Part shown: positions 41,449-50,697 of the stretch, piece after piece
How positions within the stretch are numbered: position 1 is the first letter of the stretch
Layout of the letters: each line of letters starts with the position of its first letter
From: Saprospira grandis
GTDB lineage: Bacteria > Bacteroidota > Bacteroidia > Chitinophagales > Saprospiraceae
Reading direction: 5' to 3'
NCBI RefSeq assembly: GCF_027594745.1
Contig: NZ_CP110854.1
Location: 1,964,501-2,028,500 of the forward strand
DNA: 64,000 nucleotides
Made by a program: the position numbers and the translations under genes
Notes under the pieces: model-generated
Databases searched by the model: none
What the model saw: the letters and a program-made list of their open reading frames with translations, nothing else
Told to the model about the DNA's origin: nothing

Positions 41449-42417
41449 TTGGAAAATAGACGAAAATATATCTGGATCGGCATGGTCGCTTTTGTGGCGA
41501 TCATTAGCTTTATTGTAATTTACCAACGCCTGCGATCTGTGCCTAGTATCAATCCAGAAACCACCCTTTATGCCGACTTTGATGAGGTGGGTAGCCTAGA
41601 TATTGGCGCCTATATCTATTTGCATGGTATGGAGATGGGCTTTGTCAAAGCCATTGCTTTGCGCACAGATGGCAGCGGGAAAATTCGGGTGACCTTAGGC
41701 ATTACGCCCGGAAAAAAGATTCCCAAAAATGTTATTGCCTATGCGCATGCGCCTAGCCCCATTTCTAAGGATATGCTTTACCTCCGTTTGCAAAAGCCGT
41801 ATAAAGAAAATTGTGGACCAGAAGATTATCTCAAAGAAGGAGATGTGATTAAGGGCCGAAATAGCTCTTACCTCACCGATATTCGAGATATGGCCGCCCC
41901 TTATCTAGACCCCGTAGATAGCCTCTTGCAAGAGTGGTTTCCCACTTCCGATAGTTTGGTCCGAGCTGTACGCGAACTACAAGCCGATTTGGCCCAGTTT
42001 AGAGCAGCTACGGCCAAGGATAAGGAATTGAAGCTAAAAGGGCAGGCCGCTATTGGCGTCCTTCTCGATTTGAGAGATTTGGCCCAAAAAGTAGATGCCC
42101 AAGAGGCCACAATCAACCAAAAGATTAGTGAGTATAAGGAATTAACGGATCAGCTAGTGGCCGACTCTGTCATTCAGAAGATTCCCACTATGATCCCTAC
42201 AGATATTCCCCTGCCCAACTTAGATAGTATTAACGCCAAGATTATTGCTGTACAAACCCTATTGGATAAGGTCGACAATCCTGCCGACAGCAGCAGTTAT
42301 GCTTGGCTATTGCATGATGCCAAATTAAAGGCCGATATCAAGACCAAAACCGCCGAGATGGCTAGGCAAGTTCAAGAAATTCGCCAACATCCAGAGCGCT
42401 ATATCAAACTAAATTAA
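41449..42417 (+). CDS. MlaD family (MCE domain) protein, first of pair
   Basis: A 322-residue protein with one N-terminal membrane anchor (YIWIGMVAFVAIISFIVIY), a single MCE domain (about residues 35-125, YADFDEVGSLDIGAYIYLHGMEMGFVKAI split by a loop) and a helical C-terminal region. MCE proteins form hexameric tunnels that carry phospholipids between membranes. I start at TTG 41449 because it precedes the basic MENRRK before the anchor; the next ATG falls inside it. The MlaE/MlaF-type permease and ATPase are not in the window. Four bases separate it from the second mlaD-like gene. Confidence 0.85.
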   Translation: MENRRKYIWIGMVAFVAIISFIVIYQRLRSVPSINPETTLYADFDEVGSLDIGAYIYLHGMEMGFVKAIALRTDGSGKIRVTLGITPGKKIPKNVIAYAHAPSPISKDMLYLRLQKPYKENCGPEDYLKEGDVIKGRNSSYLTDIRDMAAPYLDPVDSLLQEWFPTSDSLVRAVRELQADLAQFRAATAKDKELKLKGQAAIGVLLDLRDLAQKVDAQEATINQKISEYKELTDQLVADSVIQKIPTMIPTDIPLPNLDSINAKIIAVQTLLDKVDNPADSSSYAWLLHDAKLKADIKTKTAEMARQVQEIRQHPERYIKLN

Positions 42418-42421
42418 AAGC

Positions 42422-43489
42422 ATGAAAATTTCTAACGAAGTAAAGGTAGGTATCCTAGGGACCTTCTCTATTTTCCTACTCATCTGGGGGTATAACTTTC
42501 TAAAAGGGAACAATATCCTCTCCAATGATACCGTAATTACTGGCCGCTTTACTGCTGTAGATGGTTTGGCCGTAGGAGCTCCTGTAACTGTGAATGGTCT
42601 GCAGGTGGGCGCAGTTACGCATATGGAACTCGACCAGAAAAACCCCAAAGAAGTACTGGTAGAAATGCACCTTTATAATGGAGTAGATGTGCCCAAAACG
42701 GTAAAACCTAAGTTGGTTACGCTTAGTATTATGAGCGGAAAGGCTGTTTCTATGGAGTTTGAAGGCAGCTGCTCTGGGGCCGATTGCCTGCAAACTGGCG
42801 ATGAGGTCCGTGGAGAAGCCGGTAGCATGATTGATATGGCCCAAGAACTGATTGAGCCTTATATGGGCCGAATTGATTCTTTGACCCAAGCCTTTAAGGA
42901 GTTGGCCAAAAGCGAGGAGTCTGGCCTTAAAAAATCTGTACATGATGTGCAAGCCAGTATCGAAAACCTTAAGGTGATTAGCCAGTTGCTTTCTGTTTTG
43001 CTAGAACGCTCCACCAATAGCTTTGTCAATACGATGAGCCATATGGAGTCGATTACAGGCAATGTAAAAGCCAACAATGATCAAATTACGGCCTTGATGA
43101 GCAATTTGGCGACCCTTTCAGAAGAATTGAAATCGGCCAAATTGTCGGAGACCCTAGGCGCTACCAAAAATACCGTAGAAGAATTTGGCCAATTGGCGGA
43201 AGGCATGCAGGGTACCTTGGCCGAAACCAACAAGCTGATGGCCCAATTGCAAGAATTGACCAACTTTAAGGACCAAGAAGGTTTGCTTTCTGCCCTGATG
43301 CACGATAAGGCCCTTTTGCAAGATGTAGAAAAAGCCATTGCAGAAATGAGCCTATTGATGGAGGATATTCGCCGTCACCCCGAGCGCTACCGCACGGTAT
43401 TGAGTGGCAAATACAAACCCTACGGCATGGGCAAAGCCTATAAGAAAGAGCAAAAGCTACTTGAAAAAGAGGCCAAAAAGAACAAATAA
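42422..43489 (+). CDS. MlaD family (MCE domain) protein, second of pair
   Basis: 355 residues: N-terminal anchor (VGILGTFSIFLLIWGYNFL), MCE domain (about 38-120, AVDGLAVGAPVTVNGLQVGAV), then a long helical/coiled region of about 200 residues rich in Leu, Asn and Glu, and a Lys-rich tail. The long helices could form an extended needle as in other MCE proteins. It is read in one transcript with the first MCE gene and followed by a terminator. Confidence 0.93.
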   Translation: MKISNEVKVGILGTFSIFLLIWGYNFLKGNNILSNDTVITGRFTAVDGLAVGAPVTVNGLQVGAVTHMELDQKNPKEVLVEMHLYNGVDVPKTVKPKLVTLSIMSGKAVSMEFEGSCSGADCLQTGDEVRGEAGSMIDMAQELIEPYMGRIDSLTQAFKELAKSEESGLKKSVHDVQASIENLKVISQLLSVLLERSTNSFVNTMSHMESITGNVKANNDQITALMSNLATLSEELKSAKLSETLGATKNTVEEFGQLAEGMQGTLAETNKLMAQLQELTNFKDQEGLLSALMHDKALLQDVEKAIAEMSLLMEDIRRHPERYRTVLSGKYKPYGMGKAYKKEQKLLEKEAKKNK

Positions 43490-43510
43490 ACAGGAGTTAA
43501 TGGTCTAATA

Positions 43511-43556
43511 AAAGCCCAGAGAAATCGGTTTTGGCCGCTCTCTGGGCCCTTTTTTT
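43511..43556 (+). terminator. Intrinsic terminator of the mlaD pair
   Basis: Stem GCCCAGAGA/TCTCTGGGC with a 16-base loop and seven U. Confidence 0.8.
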
Positions 43557-43612
43557 GTAAAGAGCCAAGCCAAAGTTGGTCTTTAGGGCCAAAAAAGAAG
43601 GCTTGGGCCAAT

Positions 43613-43737
43613 CGGCCTAGCGATGTGCAGGGGGGCGGCGAAGCCGCAGACCAAGGCGCTTTGCGCCGCAGGGCCGAGCAGACCTGCGAGCCCCGAAACG
43701 TAGCGCCGACGAGCGAAGCGAGGCGGAGGCCCCAAAA
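43613..43737 (-). repeat. Multi-hairpin intergenic repeat R17
   Basis: Minus orientation, type B. Stems: CGCCTCG...CGTCGGCG, GGCGC/GCGCC, CGGC/GCCG. Confidence 0.82.
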
Positions 43738-43761
43738 AAATAGGATAAAAAAAAGCAATCT

Positions 43762-45702
43762 ATGCGTTATTTATTGCTCTGTTGTTTGTTGTTTTTGGGG
43801 CTAGGGAGCTATGCCCAAAGAGATAGCACAAACCGCGATACGAGCCGAGTGCAATTGCTCCACAGTAATAAGGGAAGAGGCGAAAGCCGGGCCGATGGCC
43901 GCTATTTGTTTCTGGAAGGAGAGGTCCATTTTAAGCAAAAAGAGATGCACCTTTGGTGCGATACGGCCCAGCAGGCGCCCAATGACCAAGTGTTGGCCTA
44001 TGGAGATGTGGAAATGCTGCAAGACGATAGCATTCGGGCCTTTTCGGATAGTTTGCGCTATGATGGAATAAAGCGAGAGGCGGAATTAAAAAATCAGGTG
44101 GTTTTGCAGGATAGCTCCATGACTTTATTTACCGATTATCTGCATTATGATTTGGCGCAAAAGAAGGCCAGTTATCCGCAGGGCGTATTGATTGTCTCGG
44201 ATTCTAGCCAGCTGCAAAGTAAGCGGGGCTATTATGAGCTGGAGAGCAAAATGGCCTATTTTGTCGATTCGGTCCGCCTCAACCACCCTAAATATAAGTT
44301 GATTACCGACTCTATGGCCTTTAATACGGAGGAGGAAAAAAGCTATTTTTTGGCCCCTACTTATATGTATGATGATGAAAATCTGGTCTATTGCGAATCG
44401 GGTTATTATGATAATAAGGCCGAAAGGGCCGAACTGACGGGCTCGCCTTATTATTTGCAGCGCAAGGGCCAAAATAGTCGCCGCGCCTCTGCCGATACCA
44501 TATTATATGTAGGCAGTGAGGATAGCTATTATTTGATTGGCAATGCCATTTTGGAGGAGGAAAGCCAAAAGGTGTATGCCGATACGATTGTTCGGCGGGG
44601 GATGAAAGGCCGCTTTGAGTTTTTGGGCCATCCTCGCTTTGAGCGCAAGGGAAAAGAGGGAAATCAGGAAATTTTGGCTGGCGACTCTTACTATGATGAG
44701 GAAAAAGAGGCTATGGTCTTTCAAAATGGGGTAACGGCCAAGCGAGGCAGCCAAATTCTTCGGTCAGAAACCCTAGAATATAGCGAGAGCCGCAAAGAGG
44801 CTTGGGCCAAGGGCCAAGTTATTTTGGAAGATACCGTAGAGCAAAGCCGTTTGATGGCGGGCTCGGTCTATTACAATGATTCGACGGGGCAGATGTTGGC
44901 CCAAGATCATCCGATTGCCCTGATGTTATTGGATGGCGACAGCCTTTGGATGACCGCCGATACCTTTCGGATGGAAAAAGACAGCGCTGGGGCCTATCAA
45001 TTGCGGGCCTATCATCAGGTGCAGGTCTTTAAGTCTGATATTCAGGCTTTGGGCGACTCTTTGGTCTACAATGAAGCCGATTCGCTTTTTGAGCTGCGGG
45101 GAAATCCCCGAATTTGGCTGGATTCGGTGCAGTTTACCGCCGATACTTTACGGGGCCGCTTGGCTGATCAGTCCTTGCAAGAGCTCTTTTTGCTCCAGCA
45201 TGCCTTTATGGCTTCGAGCAAAGAGGAGGTCTATTTTAATCAGATTAAAGCCAGAGACATTCGGGCGCATTTCCAAGACAATGAGTTGCAGCGGGCCGAT
45301 ATTCAGTACAATGGCGAAATGGTGTATTATGCCCTTGATGAGCAGGGCCGCTATGCGGGCGTCAATGATATGGATTGCTCGGATATGCAGGTTCGTTTTA
45401 AGGAGCGGAACGTCGACCGCATCAAGTTTATGGGCCAACCCAAGGCCGTTTTGTACCCCATGGGCCAAGTTAAGCACGAAAAACTTCAGCTCAAGGGCTT
45501 CAAATGGCTAGAGGCCGAGCGCCCCAAAGACCGCTGGAGCTTGACGGGCCCTTATGCCTGGGGGATAAAAGCGGCGGCCTTGCCCGAACTTCCGCCAGCA
45601 GCCAGCCCAAATGAAATTCCCGAACTGGAGGAGCCCAAAGAAAAGCCCAGCCTCAGTCCAGAGGAGCTTTCTAATCAAAAACGCCGAGGAGGAAAGAAGT
45701 AG
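43762..45702 (+). CDS. OstA-like (LptA/LptD N-domain) protein
   Basis: A 646-residue exported protein (signal MRYLLLCCLLFLGLGSYA). It is a run of beta-jellyroll OstA repeats: recurring segments such as LFLEGEVHFKQKEMHLWCD, VLAYGDVEMLQDDSIRAFSDSL and KNQVVLQDSSMTLFTD alternate surface turns with short strands. This matches the OstA-like proteins of Bacteroidota, thought to form part of the periplasmic bridge carrying lipopolysaccharide. The C-terminus ends in a Glu/Pro/Lys-rich tail. The neighbouring amidase and MCE genes are also envelope functions. Confidence 0.9.
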   Translation: MRYLLLCCLLFLGLGSYAQRDSTNRDTSRVQLLHSNKGRGESRADGRYLFLEGEVHFKQKEMHLWCDTAQQAPNDQVLAYGDVEMLQDDSIRAFSDSLRYDGIKREAELKNQVVLQDSSMTLFTDYLHYDLAQKKASYPQGVLIVSDSSQLQSKRGYYELESKMAYFVDSVRLNHPKYKLITDSMAFNTEEEKSYFLAPTYMYDDENLVYCESGYYDNKAERAELTGSPYYLQRKGQNSRRASADTILYVGSEDSYYLIGNAILEEESQKVYADTIVRRGMKGRFEFLGHPRFERKGKEGNQEILAGDSYYDEEKEAMVFQNGVTAKRGSQILRSETLEYSESRKEAWAKGQVILEDTVEQSRLMAGSVYYNDSTGQMLAQDHPIALMLLDGDSLWMTADTFRMEKDSAGAYQLRAYHQVQVFKSDIQALGDSLVYNEADSLFELRGNPRIWLDSVQFTADTLRGRLADQSLQELFLLQHAFMASSKEEVYFNQIKARDIRAHFQDNELQRADIQYNGEMVYYALDEQGRYAGVNDMDCSDMQVRFKERNVDRIKFMGQPKAVLYPMGQVKHEKLQLKGFKWLEAERPKDRWSLTGPYAWGIKAAALPELPPAASPNEIPELEEPKEKPSLSPEELSNQKRRGGKK

Positions 45703-45710
45703 GGGAGGGG

Positions 45711-45855
45711 TTGGGGCCTCCTGCCTTCGGCAGGCGCTACGCTTTGGGGCTCGCAGGTCTGCTCGGCCCTGCAGCCCTTCGGGCTTTGGTCTGGCCTGAC
45801 GGCCACCCCGCCGCATCGCTAGGCCGTTTGGCCTACGGCCAGGCGCTTCGCGCCT
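45711..45855 (+). repeat. Multi-hairpin intergenic repeat R18
   Basis: Plus orientation, type B. Stems: CTGCC/GGCAG, GCCC/GGGC, GGCC/GGCC, terminal TTGGCC/GGCCAG and GGCGC/GCGCC. Confidence 0.85.
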
Positions 45856-45977
45856 CTTATTCCTTTAGACCATCAGGGGCTTAGCCGACCCAGTTGTTTT
45901 TAAATGAGCAGCTTAGTTAGTAATTTGCCGAAATGCTTTTAACTTAGAATAATTTTTTTATCCCACGCAAAAAGTTC

Positions 45978-46131
45978 TATATTTGCAAGCCAAAATAGGC
46001 GCACTGCGCCTATATGTTTTTTTATACAAACTATATTGAGAAACTAAATCAGAGCCCCATGATCGGGTCAAATATTGGCCAAACAGACAGCTTACTTTAG
46101 TTTCTAAAACCTATTGAATTACGCTAAAACC
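45978..46131 (+). promoter_or_regulatory. Promoter and structured leader of secDF
   Basis: A TATATTTG -7 box (45978-45985) is followed at the expected start by a hairpin ATAGGCGCA/TGCGCCTAT and seven U (terminator-like). Then a 10-bp perfect stem AGAAACTAAA/TTTAGTTTCT (46039-46048 and 46096-46105) encloses 47 bases with internal CCC/GGG and GGCC pairings, 26 bases before the secDF ATG. It may be an attenuator or cis-regulatory RNA; no known family recognised. Confidence 0.5.
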
Positions 46132-49100
46132 ATGCAAGGGAAAAGTTTCGTAAAGTTCTTTACGATTGCGTTAGTCCTGGTCATTTCGTACATCTTCTTT
46201 TTGATGATTCCGACCAGCGGTATCGAGCGCAGTGCAAGCGAATTTGCTAAAGCGGCAACGGATAGCATTCAGGACCAAGAACTTAAGGCTGTACAATACG
46301 ATATGGCCCAGCAGTACTTCCTCGATTCTATTTCTGAGGAGCCCGTCTTGAATCTAGGATTCAAATCATACTCTTATCAAGAGCTCAAGCGCAGCCAGTT
46401 GGCTTTGGGCTTGGACTTGAAAGGCGGTATGAGTGTTGTCCTTCAAGTAGATTTGCAAGAGTTGATTAAGACCTTGGCCAACAAAACTTCTGATGAGAAC
46501 TTTCAGAAGGCATTGGCCAACGCCAAAGCTGCACAGTCTACCGCTCAGGTAGATTTTGTAACCTTGTTTGGTCAAGAATATGCCAAAGTGAGCGACAAGC
46601 CTTTGTCTCGTTTCTTTGGAACTACCGAAAAACTGGAGGGAATCAATATCAACTCAACCAATGAGGAAGTATTGACGGCCATCCGTTTGGAGGCTTCTAA
46701 AACGGTAGAGCGCACCTTCAATCTATTGAAGCAGCGTATTGATAAGTTTGGTGTGGCCCAACCTGTGGTTTCACTAGATAAGTCTACCGACCGTATTACT
46801 GTTGAATTGCCTGGTGTGCGTAGTCCTAAGCGGGCTCGTGAGTTTTTGCAAGCTACGGCTAGCCTAGAGTTCTGGGAAATGTACACTGCTGTTGAGCTTT
46901 TGGGCCAACAAACTGCTGGTCCTTTGGTTAACCTCAATGAGGCCCTAAAAGGCAGCAAATACGATAAGAGCGAGCCTGCTGTAGGTACAGCTGCTCCTCA
47001 GCCTGATTCGGCAGCCTTGGCTTATATTGAAGAAGTAAAGGCCGACACTAGCCTAGACGAGGCGGTTAAGCAGGCTAAAATTGACTCTGTCAATGCGAGC
47101 TTTGCCGCTACTGCCGTAACAGATTCTACTAATCCTGGTCCTTTGTTTAAGGTTATGGGCTTTGCTCCTCCTCAGACAGAAAAAGACCCTTATGTAGGCT
47201 ATACTCAGGTAAAAGATACTGCAGAAGTGATGGACATGCTTCGTTCTGCAGAAGCGCAGCGCATCTTGCCTAAAGATGTTCGTTTCGCTTGGGATTCTAA
47301 AGTACAGAAATCAGAAGATGGTGGCCGTTTGGTTCAGTTGTTTGCCTTGCGCACTCGTGGCCAAGATGAGGCAACACTATCAGGTGAGCGGGTAGTTTCT
47401 TCTCGTGCTACTCAGAATCCTTCTGGTGCAGGTTATGCTGTTTCTCTAGACATGGACAATGAAGGGGCGCGTAAGTGGAAGAAAATGACGGAAGAAAACG
47501 TCGGCTTCTGCGTAGCGGTAACTCTAGACAACAAGGTTTATTCTTACCCTCGTGTCAATGAAGTAATTCCTAATGGAGGAACAAGTATCTCTGGAGATTT
47601 TTCTGCCACAGACGCTAGTGACTTGGCCAATATTCTAAGTATTGGTAAGTTGCCTGCTACACCTGAAATTATTGAAGAAGCTATTGTTGGTCCTAGCTTG
47701 GGACAGGCTACAGTAAATGCGGGTCTTATGGCCCTAGTGATTGGTTTTGTATTGGTGCTTATCTTTATGCTCCTTTACTATGCTAAGGCGGGTATTTTAG
47801 CTGTATTGGCCCTCTTCCTCAACATCTTCTTTATCCTAGGTTGTTTGGCCTCTTTTGGTACAGTATTGACCCTACCTGGTATTGCCGGTATTGTATTGAC
47901 TATTGGTATGGCTGTGGATGCCAACGTAATTATCTTTGAGCGTATTCGAGAAGAATTGCGAGCTGGGCAGCACTGGAAAGAAGCAATCCTTTCGGGTTTC
48001 CAACACTCTTATTCAGCAATTATTGATGCCAACGTTACTTCATTTGTTACGGCCCTTATCCTCTTCCAATATGGTTTAGGTCCAATCAAGGGTTTTGCTA
48101 CGGTATTGATGATTGGTGTAGCTTGTTCGGTATTTACTGCGGTATTGTTTGGCCGCTTGTTGTTTGACCGTTACTTGGTCAATAACAAAGAGGTGTCTAT
48201 TTGGACCGGAAGCACCAAGAATGTTTTGGCCAATGTAAGCTTTGACTTTATTGGCAAGCGTAAAATTGCTTATGCTGTTTCTGGCCTTTTGTTGATTGCT
48301 GGTATTGCTTCTATGGCTACTCAAGGTTTTGAGTTGGGTGTAGACTTCCAAGGTGGTCGCTCTTATACTGTAGAGTTCCCTCAGCAAGTAGAGGTACCTC
48401 AATTGAAAGAGGAGCTCGTAAAGGCTTTTGATGGCTATGATAAGAATGTAGTAAAGATCTTTAACCAAGGTAACCAAGTAAAAATTACTACTTCTTTCAT
48501 GCAGGAGAAAGAAGGACAAGATGCCGATGCTGAAGTATTGACTAAGCTTCACCAAGCTTGTAAAGCTTATTCTTCTGCCGATGTAGATTATGAGGCTTTT
48601 GCAGCAGGTAAAGCACCTAATGTAACAGAAGCTGGTTTGTACTTGACGGCCTCTTCTAAAGTAGGTCCTACCATTGCAGATGATATTCGTCAGTCTGCTT
48701 TCTGGGCTTCATTGCTTTCTTTGCTCTTTATCTTTAGTTACATCTTTATCCGCTTCCGCAGATGGCAGTTCTCTGTAGGTGCTATTGCGGCCCTATTCCA
48801 TGATGTACTTTTGGTTTTGGGTATCTTCTCTTTGTTCAAAGGTATTATGCCTTTCTCTATGGAGATCGACCAAGCCTTTATTGCTGCTATTTTGACCATC
48901 ATCGGTTACTCGATTAACGATACCGTAATTGTATTTGACCGTATTCGGGAAACTGCAACGAATGAAGGCGAAAGCAAAGGAATTAAGGACATCGTTAACC
49001 AAGCAATTCAGAGTACAGTAAGCCGTACTTCAATTACTTCATTGACTACATTTTTTGTAGTGGCCATCTTGTTCTTCTTTGGTGGTGATGGCATCAGTGG

Positions 49101-49308
49101 TTTTGCTTTTGCCTTGTTGATTGGTGTAATTGTCGGTACTTACTCTTCTATGTTTATTGCTTCTCCTATTGTAGTAGATACAACTAAAGATGCTAGCTCA
49201 TTGAAATATACCGAGTACGTTTCTGATTATGCTGAAGGCGCAGAAGATGCCGAAAGCAGCACTGGTGACGAACTAGATGAACTAGAAAACGAAGAAGAAA
49301 AAGCTTAG
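46132..49308 (+). CDS. secDF: Protein translocase SecDF fusion
   Basis: A 1058-residue fusion of SecD and SecF, the RND-type proton-driven accessory of the Sec translocon. SecD half: first membrane segment at residues 8-24, the GLDLKGGMSVVLQVD motif, a long periplasmic domain with a lineage-specific insertion around 280-370, and spans with GIVLTIGMAVDANVIIFERI. SecF half: GVDFQGGRSYTVEFP, then VIFSYIFIRFRRW-type spans and GYSINDTVIVFDRIRE. The acidic C-tail is typical. ATG 46132 is preferred over the TTG at 46114. Fusion of the two is normal in Bacteroidota. Confidence 0.97.
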   Translation: MQGKSFVKFFTIALVLVISYIFFLMIPTSGIERSASEFAKAATDSIQDQELKAVQYDMAQQYFLDSISEEPVLNLGFKSYSYQELKRSQLALGLDLKGGMSVVLQVDLQELIKTLANKTSDENFQKALANAKAAQSTAQVDFVTLFGQEYAKVSDKPLSRFFGTTEKLEGININSTNEEVLTAIRLEASKTVERTFNLLKQRIDKFGVAQPVVSLDKSTDRITVELPGVRSPKRAREFLQATASLEFWEMYTAVELLGQQTAGPLVNLNEALKGSKYDKSEPAVGTAAPQPDSAALAYIEEVKADTSLDEAVKQAKIDSVNASFAATAVTDSTNPGPLFKVMGFAPPQTEKDPYVGYTQVKDTAEVMDMLRSAEAQRILPKDVRFAWDSKVQKSEDGGRLVQLFALRTRGQDEATLSGERVVSSRATQNPSGAGYAVSLDMDNEGARKWKKMTEENVGFCVAVTLDNKVYSYPRVNEVIPNGGTSISGDFSATDASDLANILSIGKLPATPEIIEEAIVGPSLGQATVNAGLMALVIGFVLVLIFMLLYYAKAGILAVLALFLNIFFILGCLASFGTVLTLPGIAGIVLTIGMAVDANVIIFERIREELRAGQHWKEAILSGFQHSYSAIIDANVTSFVTALILFQYGLGPIKGFATVLMIGVACSVFTAVLFGRLLFDRYLVNNKEVSIWTGSTKNVLANVSFDFIGKRKIAYAVSGLLLIAGIASMATQGFELGVDFQGGRSYTVEFPQQVEVPQLKEELVKAFDGYDKNVVKIFNQGNQVKITTSFMQEKEGQDADAEVLTKLHQACKAYSSADVDYEAFAAGKAPNVTEAGLYLTASSKVGPTIADDIRQSAFWASLLSLLFIFSYIFIRFRRWQFSVGAIAALFHDVLLVLGIFSLFKGIMPFSMEIDQAFIAAILTIIGYSINDTVIVFDRIRETATNEGESKGIKDIVNQAIQSTVSRTSITSLTTFFVVAILFFFGGDGISGFAFALLIGVIVGTYSSMFIASPIVVDTTKDASSLKYTEYVSDYAEGAEDAESSTGDELDELENEEEKA

Positions 49309-49331
49309 GCTTTTCCACTTATATAGTTTGT

Positions 49332-49374
49332 AAAAAGTCTCTAGGCCAGCATTGGCTTAGGGGCTTTTTCTTTT
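49332..49374 (+). terminator. Intrinsic terminator of secDF
   Basis: Stem AAAAAGTCTCTAGGCCA/TTGGCTTAGGGGCTTTTT with two mismatched pairs, then TCTTTT; R19 begins seven bases later. Confidence 0.8.
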
Positions 49375-49380
49375 GGAGTG

Positions 49381-49528
49381 TACAGGCCCGTCAGGGCCGC
49401 AGGCCTAGTGATGTGAAGGGGTGGCCCGTAGGGCCAGACCAAAGCCGCCCTTGGCGGCTGAAGGGCCGAGCAGACCTGCGAGCCCCGCAACGTAACGCCG
49501 AGGAGCGCAGCGAGGCGGAGGCCCCAAA
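49381..49528 (-). repeat. Multi-hairpin intergenic repeat R19
   Basis: Minus orientation, type B. Stems: CGCCTCG...CGAGGCG-like, GCCGCC/GGCGGC-like, GGCCC/GGGCC, terminal GGCCC/GGGCC with GTACA. Confidence 0.84.
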
Positions 49529-49589
49529 GCATTAAGTTCTGAAGAACTTAAACTCTCTTATCGTGTATAAGGACTAAGGCTTTAAAAAC

Positions 49590-49620
49590 TTGCAAGAGCA
49601 AAATAAAACTGCTATATTTG
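49590..49620 (+). promoter_or_regulatory. Bacteroidota-type promoter of greA
   Basis: TTG (49590-49592), 20 bases, TATATTTG (49613-49620). The -7 box is also spanned by a CTGCTA/TAGCAG inverted repeat. Confidence 0.75.
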
Positions 49621-49626
49621 TTAGCA

Positions 49627-49751
49627 GACAACAGTAGGAACGGTCAACTCAATGGAGTTGGGCGTTCTTTACTTATTTTATGTAGTAGATAAACTACATA
49701 TTGATGCAGGAGGCCGTTTCTTAATCTAGAGGAACGTCCTTTATTTTTCTG
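49627..49751 (+). ncRNA. Structured leader or small RNA upstream of greA
   Basis: Three successive hairpins: GAACG-CAACTC/GAGTTG-CGTTC (49638-49667), TGTAGT/ACTACA (49681-49698), and an imperfect GGAGGCCGTTTC/GGAACGTCC stem (49709-49739) followed by TTTATTTTTCT. The last is terminator-like, so a separate RNA of about 125 bases or an attenuated greA leader are both possible. It contains no reading frame of note. Confidence 0.45.
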
Positions 49752-49812
49752 TCAAAAACAAACGGAATTTACTGCTTGGCCCAATAGCCGAACAGCTAAA
49801 AATTGAAAAAAT

Positions 49813-50295
49813 ATGTCTAAGCAAATTTCTTATATGACCCGCGAGGGCTATAATAAGCTGAAAAAAGAGTTGGAAGAACTCAAAACCGTAGAACGCCAAA
49901 AGGTGGCTCAGCAAATTGCTGAGGCTCGCGAAAAGGGCGACCTTTCTGAAAATGCCGAATATGATGCGGCCAAGGAAGCACAAGGCTTGTTAGAGCTCAA
50001 AATTAACCAAATGGAGGCCGTTATGGCCAATGCCCGCATTGTAGATGGAGCCGATTTGGATGCCTCTAAGGTGGTGGTGCTTTCTACCGTGAAAATGAAA
50101 AACCTCAAGACCAAAAAGACCATGAGCTATACCTTGGTCTCTGAGTCAGAAGCAGACCTTAAGGCCAAGAAAATATCTGTTAACTCTCCTATTGGCAAAG
50201 GCCTTTTGGGCAAAGCTGTAGGTGAAGTAGCCGATATTCAAACCCCCGCCGGCATTATGCAGGTGGAAATCCTAGATATTAAGATTGATCTCTAG
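49813..50295 (+). CDS. greA: Transcription elongation factor GreA
   Basis: A 160-residue factor that enters the secondary channel of RNA polymerase and stimulates cleavage of backtracked RNA. The N-terminal coiled coil (about 5-75) has the acidic tip GDLSENAEYDAAKE. The C-terminal FKBP-like domain ends with the GKGLLGKAVGEVADIQTPAG segment. Full length. It has its own promoter, a 186-base leader and a terminator. Confidence 0.97.
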   Translation: MSKQISYMTREGYNKLKKELEELKTVERQKVAQQIAEAREKGDLSENAEYDAAKEAQGLLELKINQMEAVMANARIVDGADLDASKVVVLSTVKMKNLKTKKTMSYTLVSESEADLKAKKISVNSPIGKGLLGKAVGEVADIQTPAGIMQVEILDIKIDL

Positions 50296-50312
50296 AAGAA
50301 TAGCTCAACTGT

Positions 50313-50348
50313 AAAAGCCGTTTGGAATTAGCCAAACGGCTTTTTTTT
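50313..50348 (+). terminator. Intrinsic terminator of greA
   Basis: Stem AAAAGCCGTTTGG/CCAAACGGCTTTT and eight U. Confidence 0.9.
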
Positions 50349-50566
50349 GGCCCCAATGCCAAGCATAATTTTGAAATAAAGTTATTTCTCGCATAAAAAA
50401 AATGTAAACTATTTTAGCAATTTAGTCGCTAAGCGCTTATATTTGGAAACGATACACGATTTCATCTGGTCTAAGATTGGTCTTCAACTACTAATTAAAG
50501 TAAAGGGAAAAATCCTGCATCTGGCCCATCTTGGACCTCTTTCACCTTCATCAAAATCTACCGATT

Positions 50567-50674
50567 ATGGGAAAAGGAGACAGAAAAACCAAAAAAGGCA
50601 AATTCTACTTAGGCAGCTATGGCGTTTCAAGACCCAAAGCCGCTAAAGTCAGAAAACGAAAACAGAAAAAATAG
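50567..50674 (+). CDS. 30S ribosomal protein bTHX
   Basis: A 35-residue, very basic protein: MGKGDRKTKKGKFYLGSYG, then VSRPKAAKVRKRKQKK. The MGKGDxKTxxGK start and the GSYGxxRP motif are those of the small ribosomal protein Thx/bTHX, which sits at the top of the 30S head. It is short and easily missed. A TATATTTG -7 box at 50438-50445 and the terminator at 50698-50724 make it a separate unit. Confidence 0.92.
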   Translation: MGKGDRKTKKGKFYLGSYGVSRPKAAKVRKRKQKK

Positions 50675-50697
50675 CAGACTAGCTGCTATCAGCTTAT

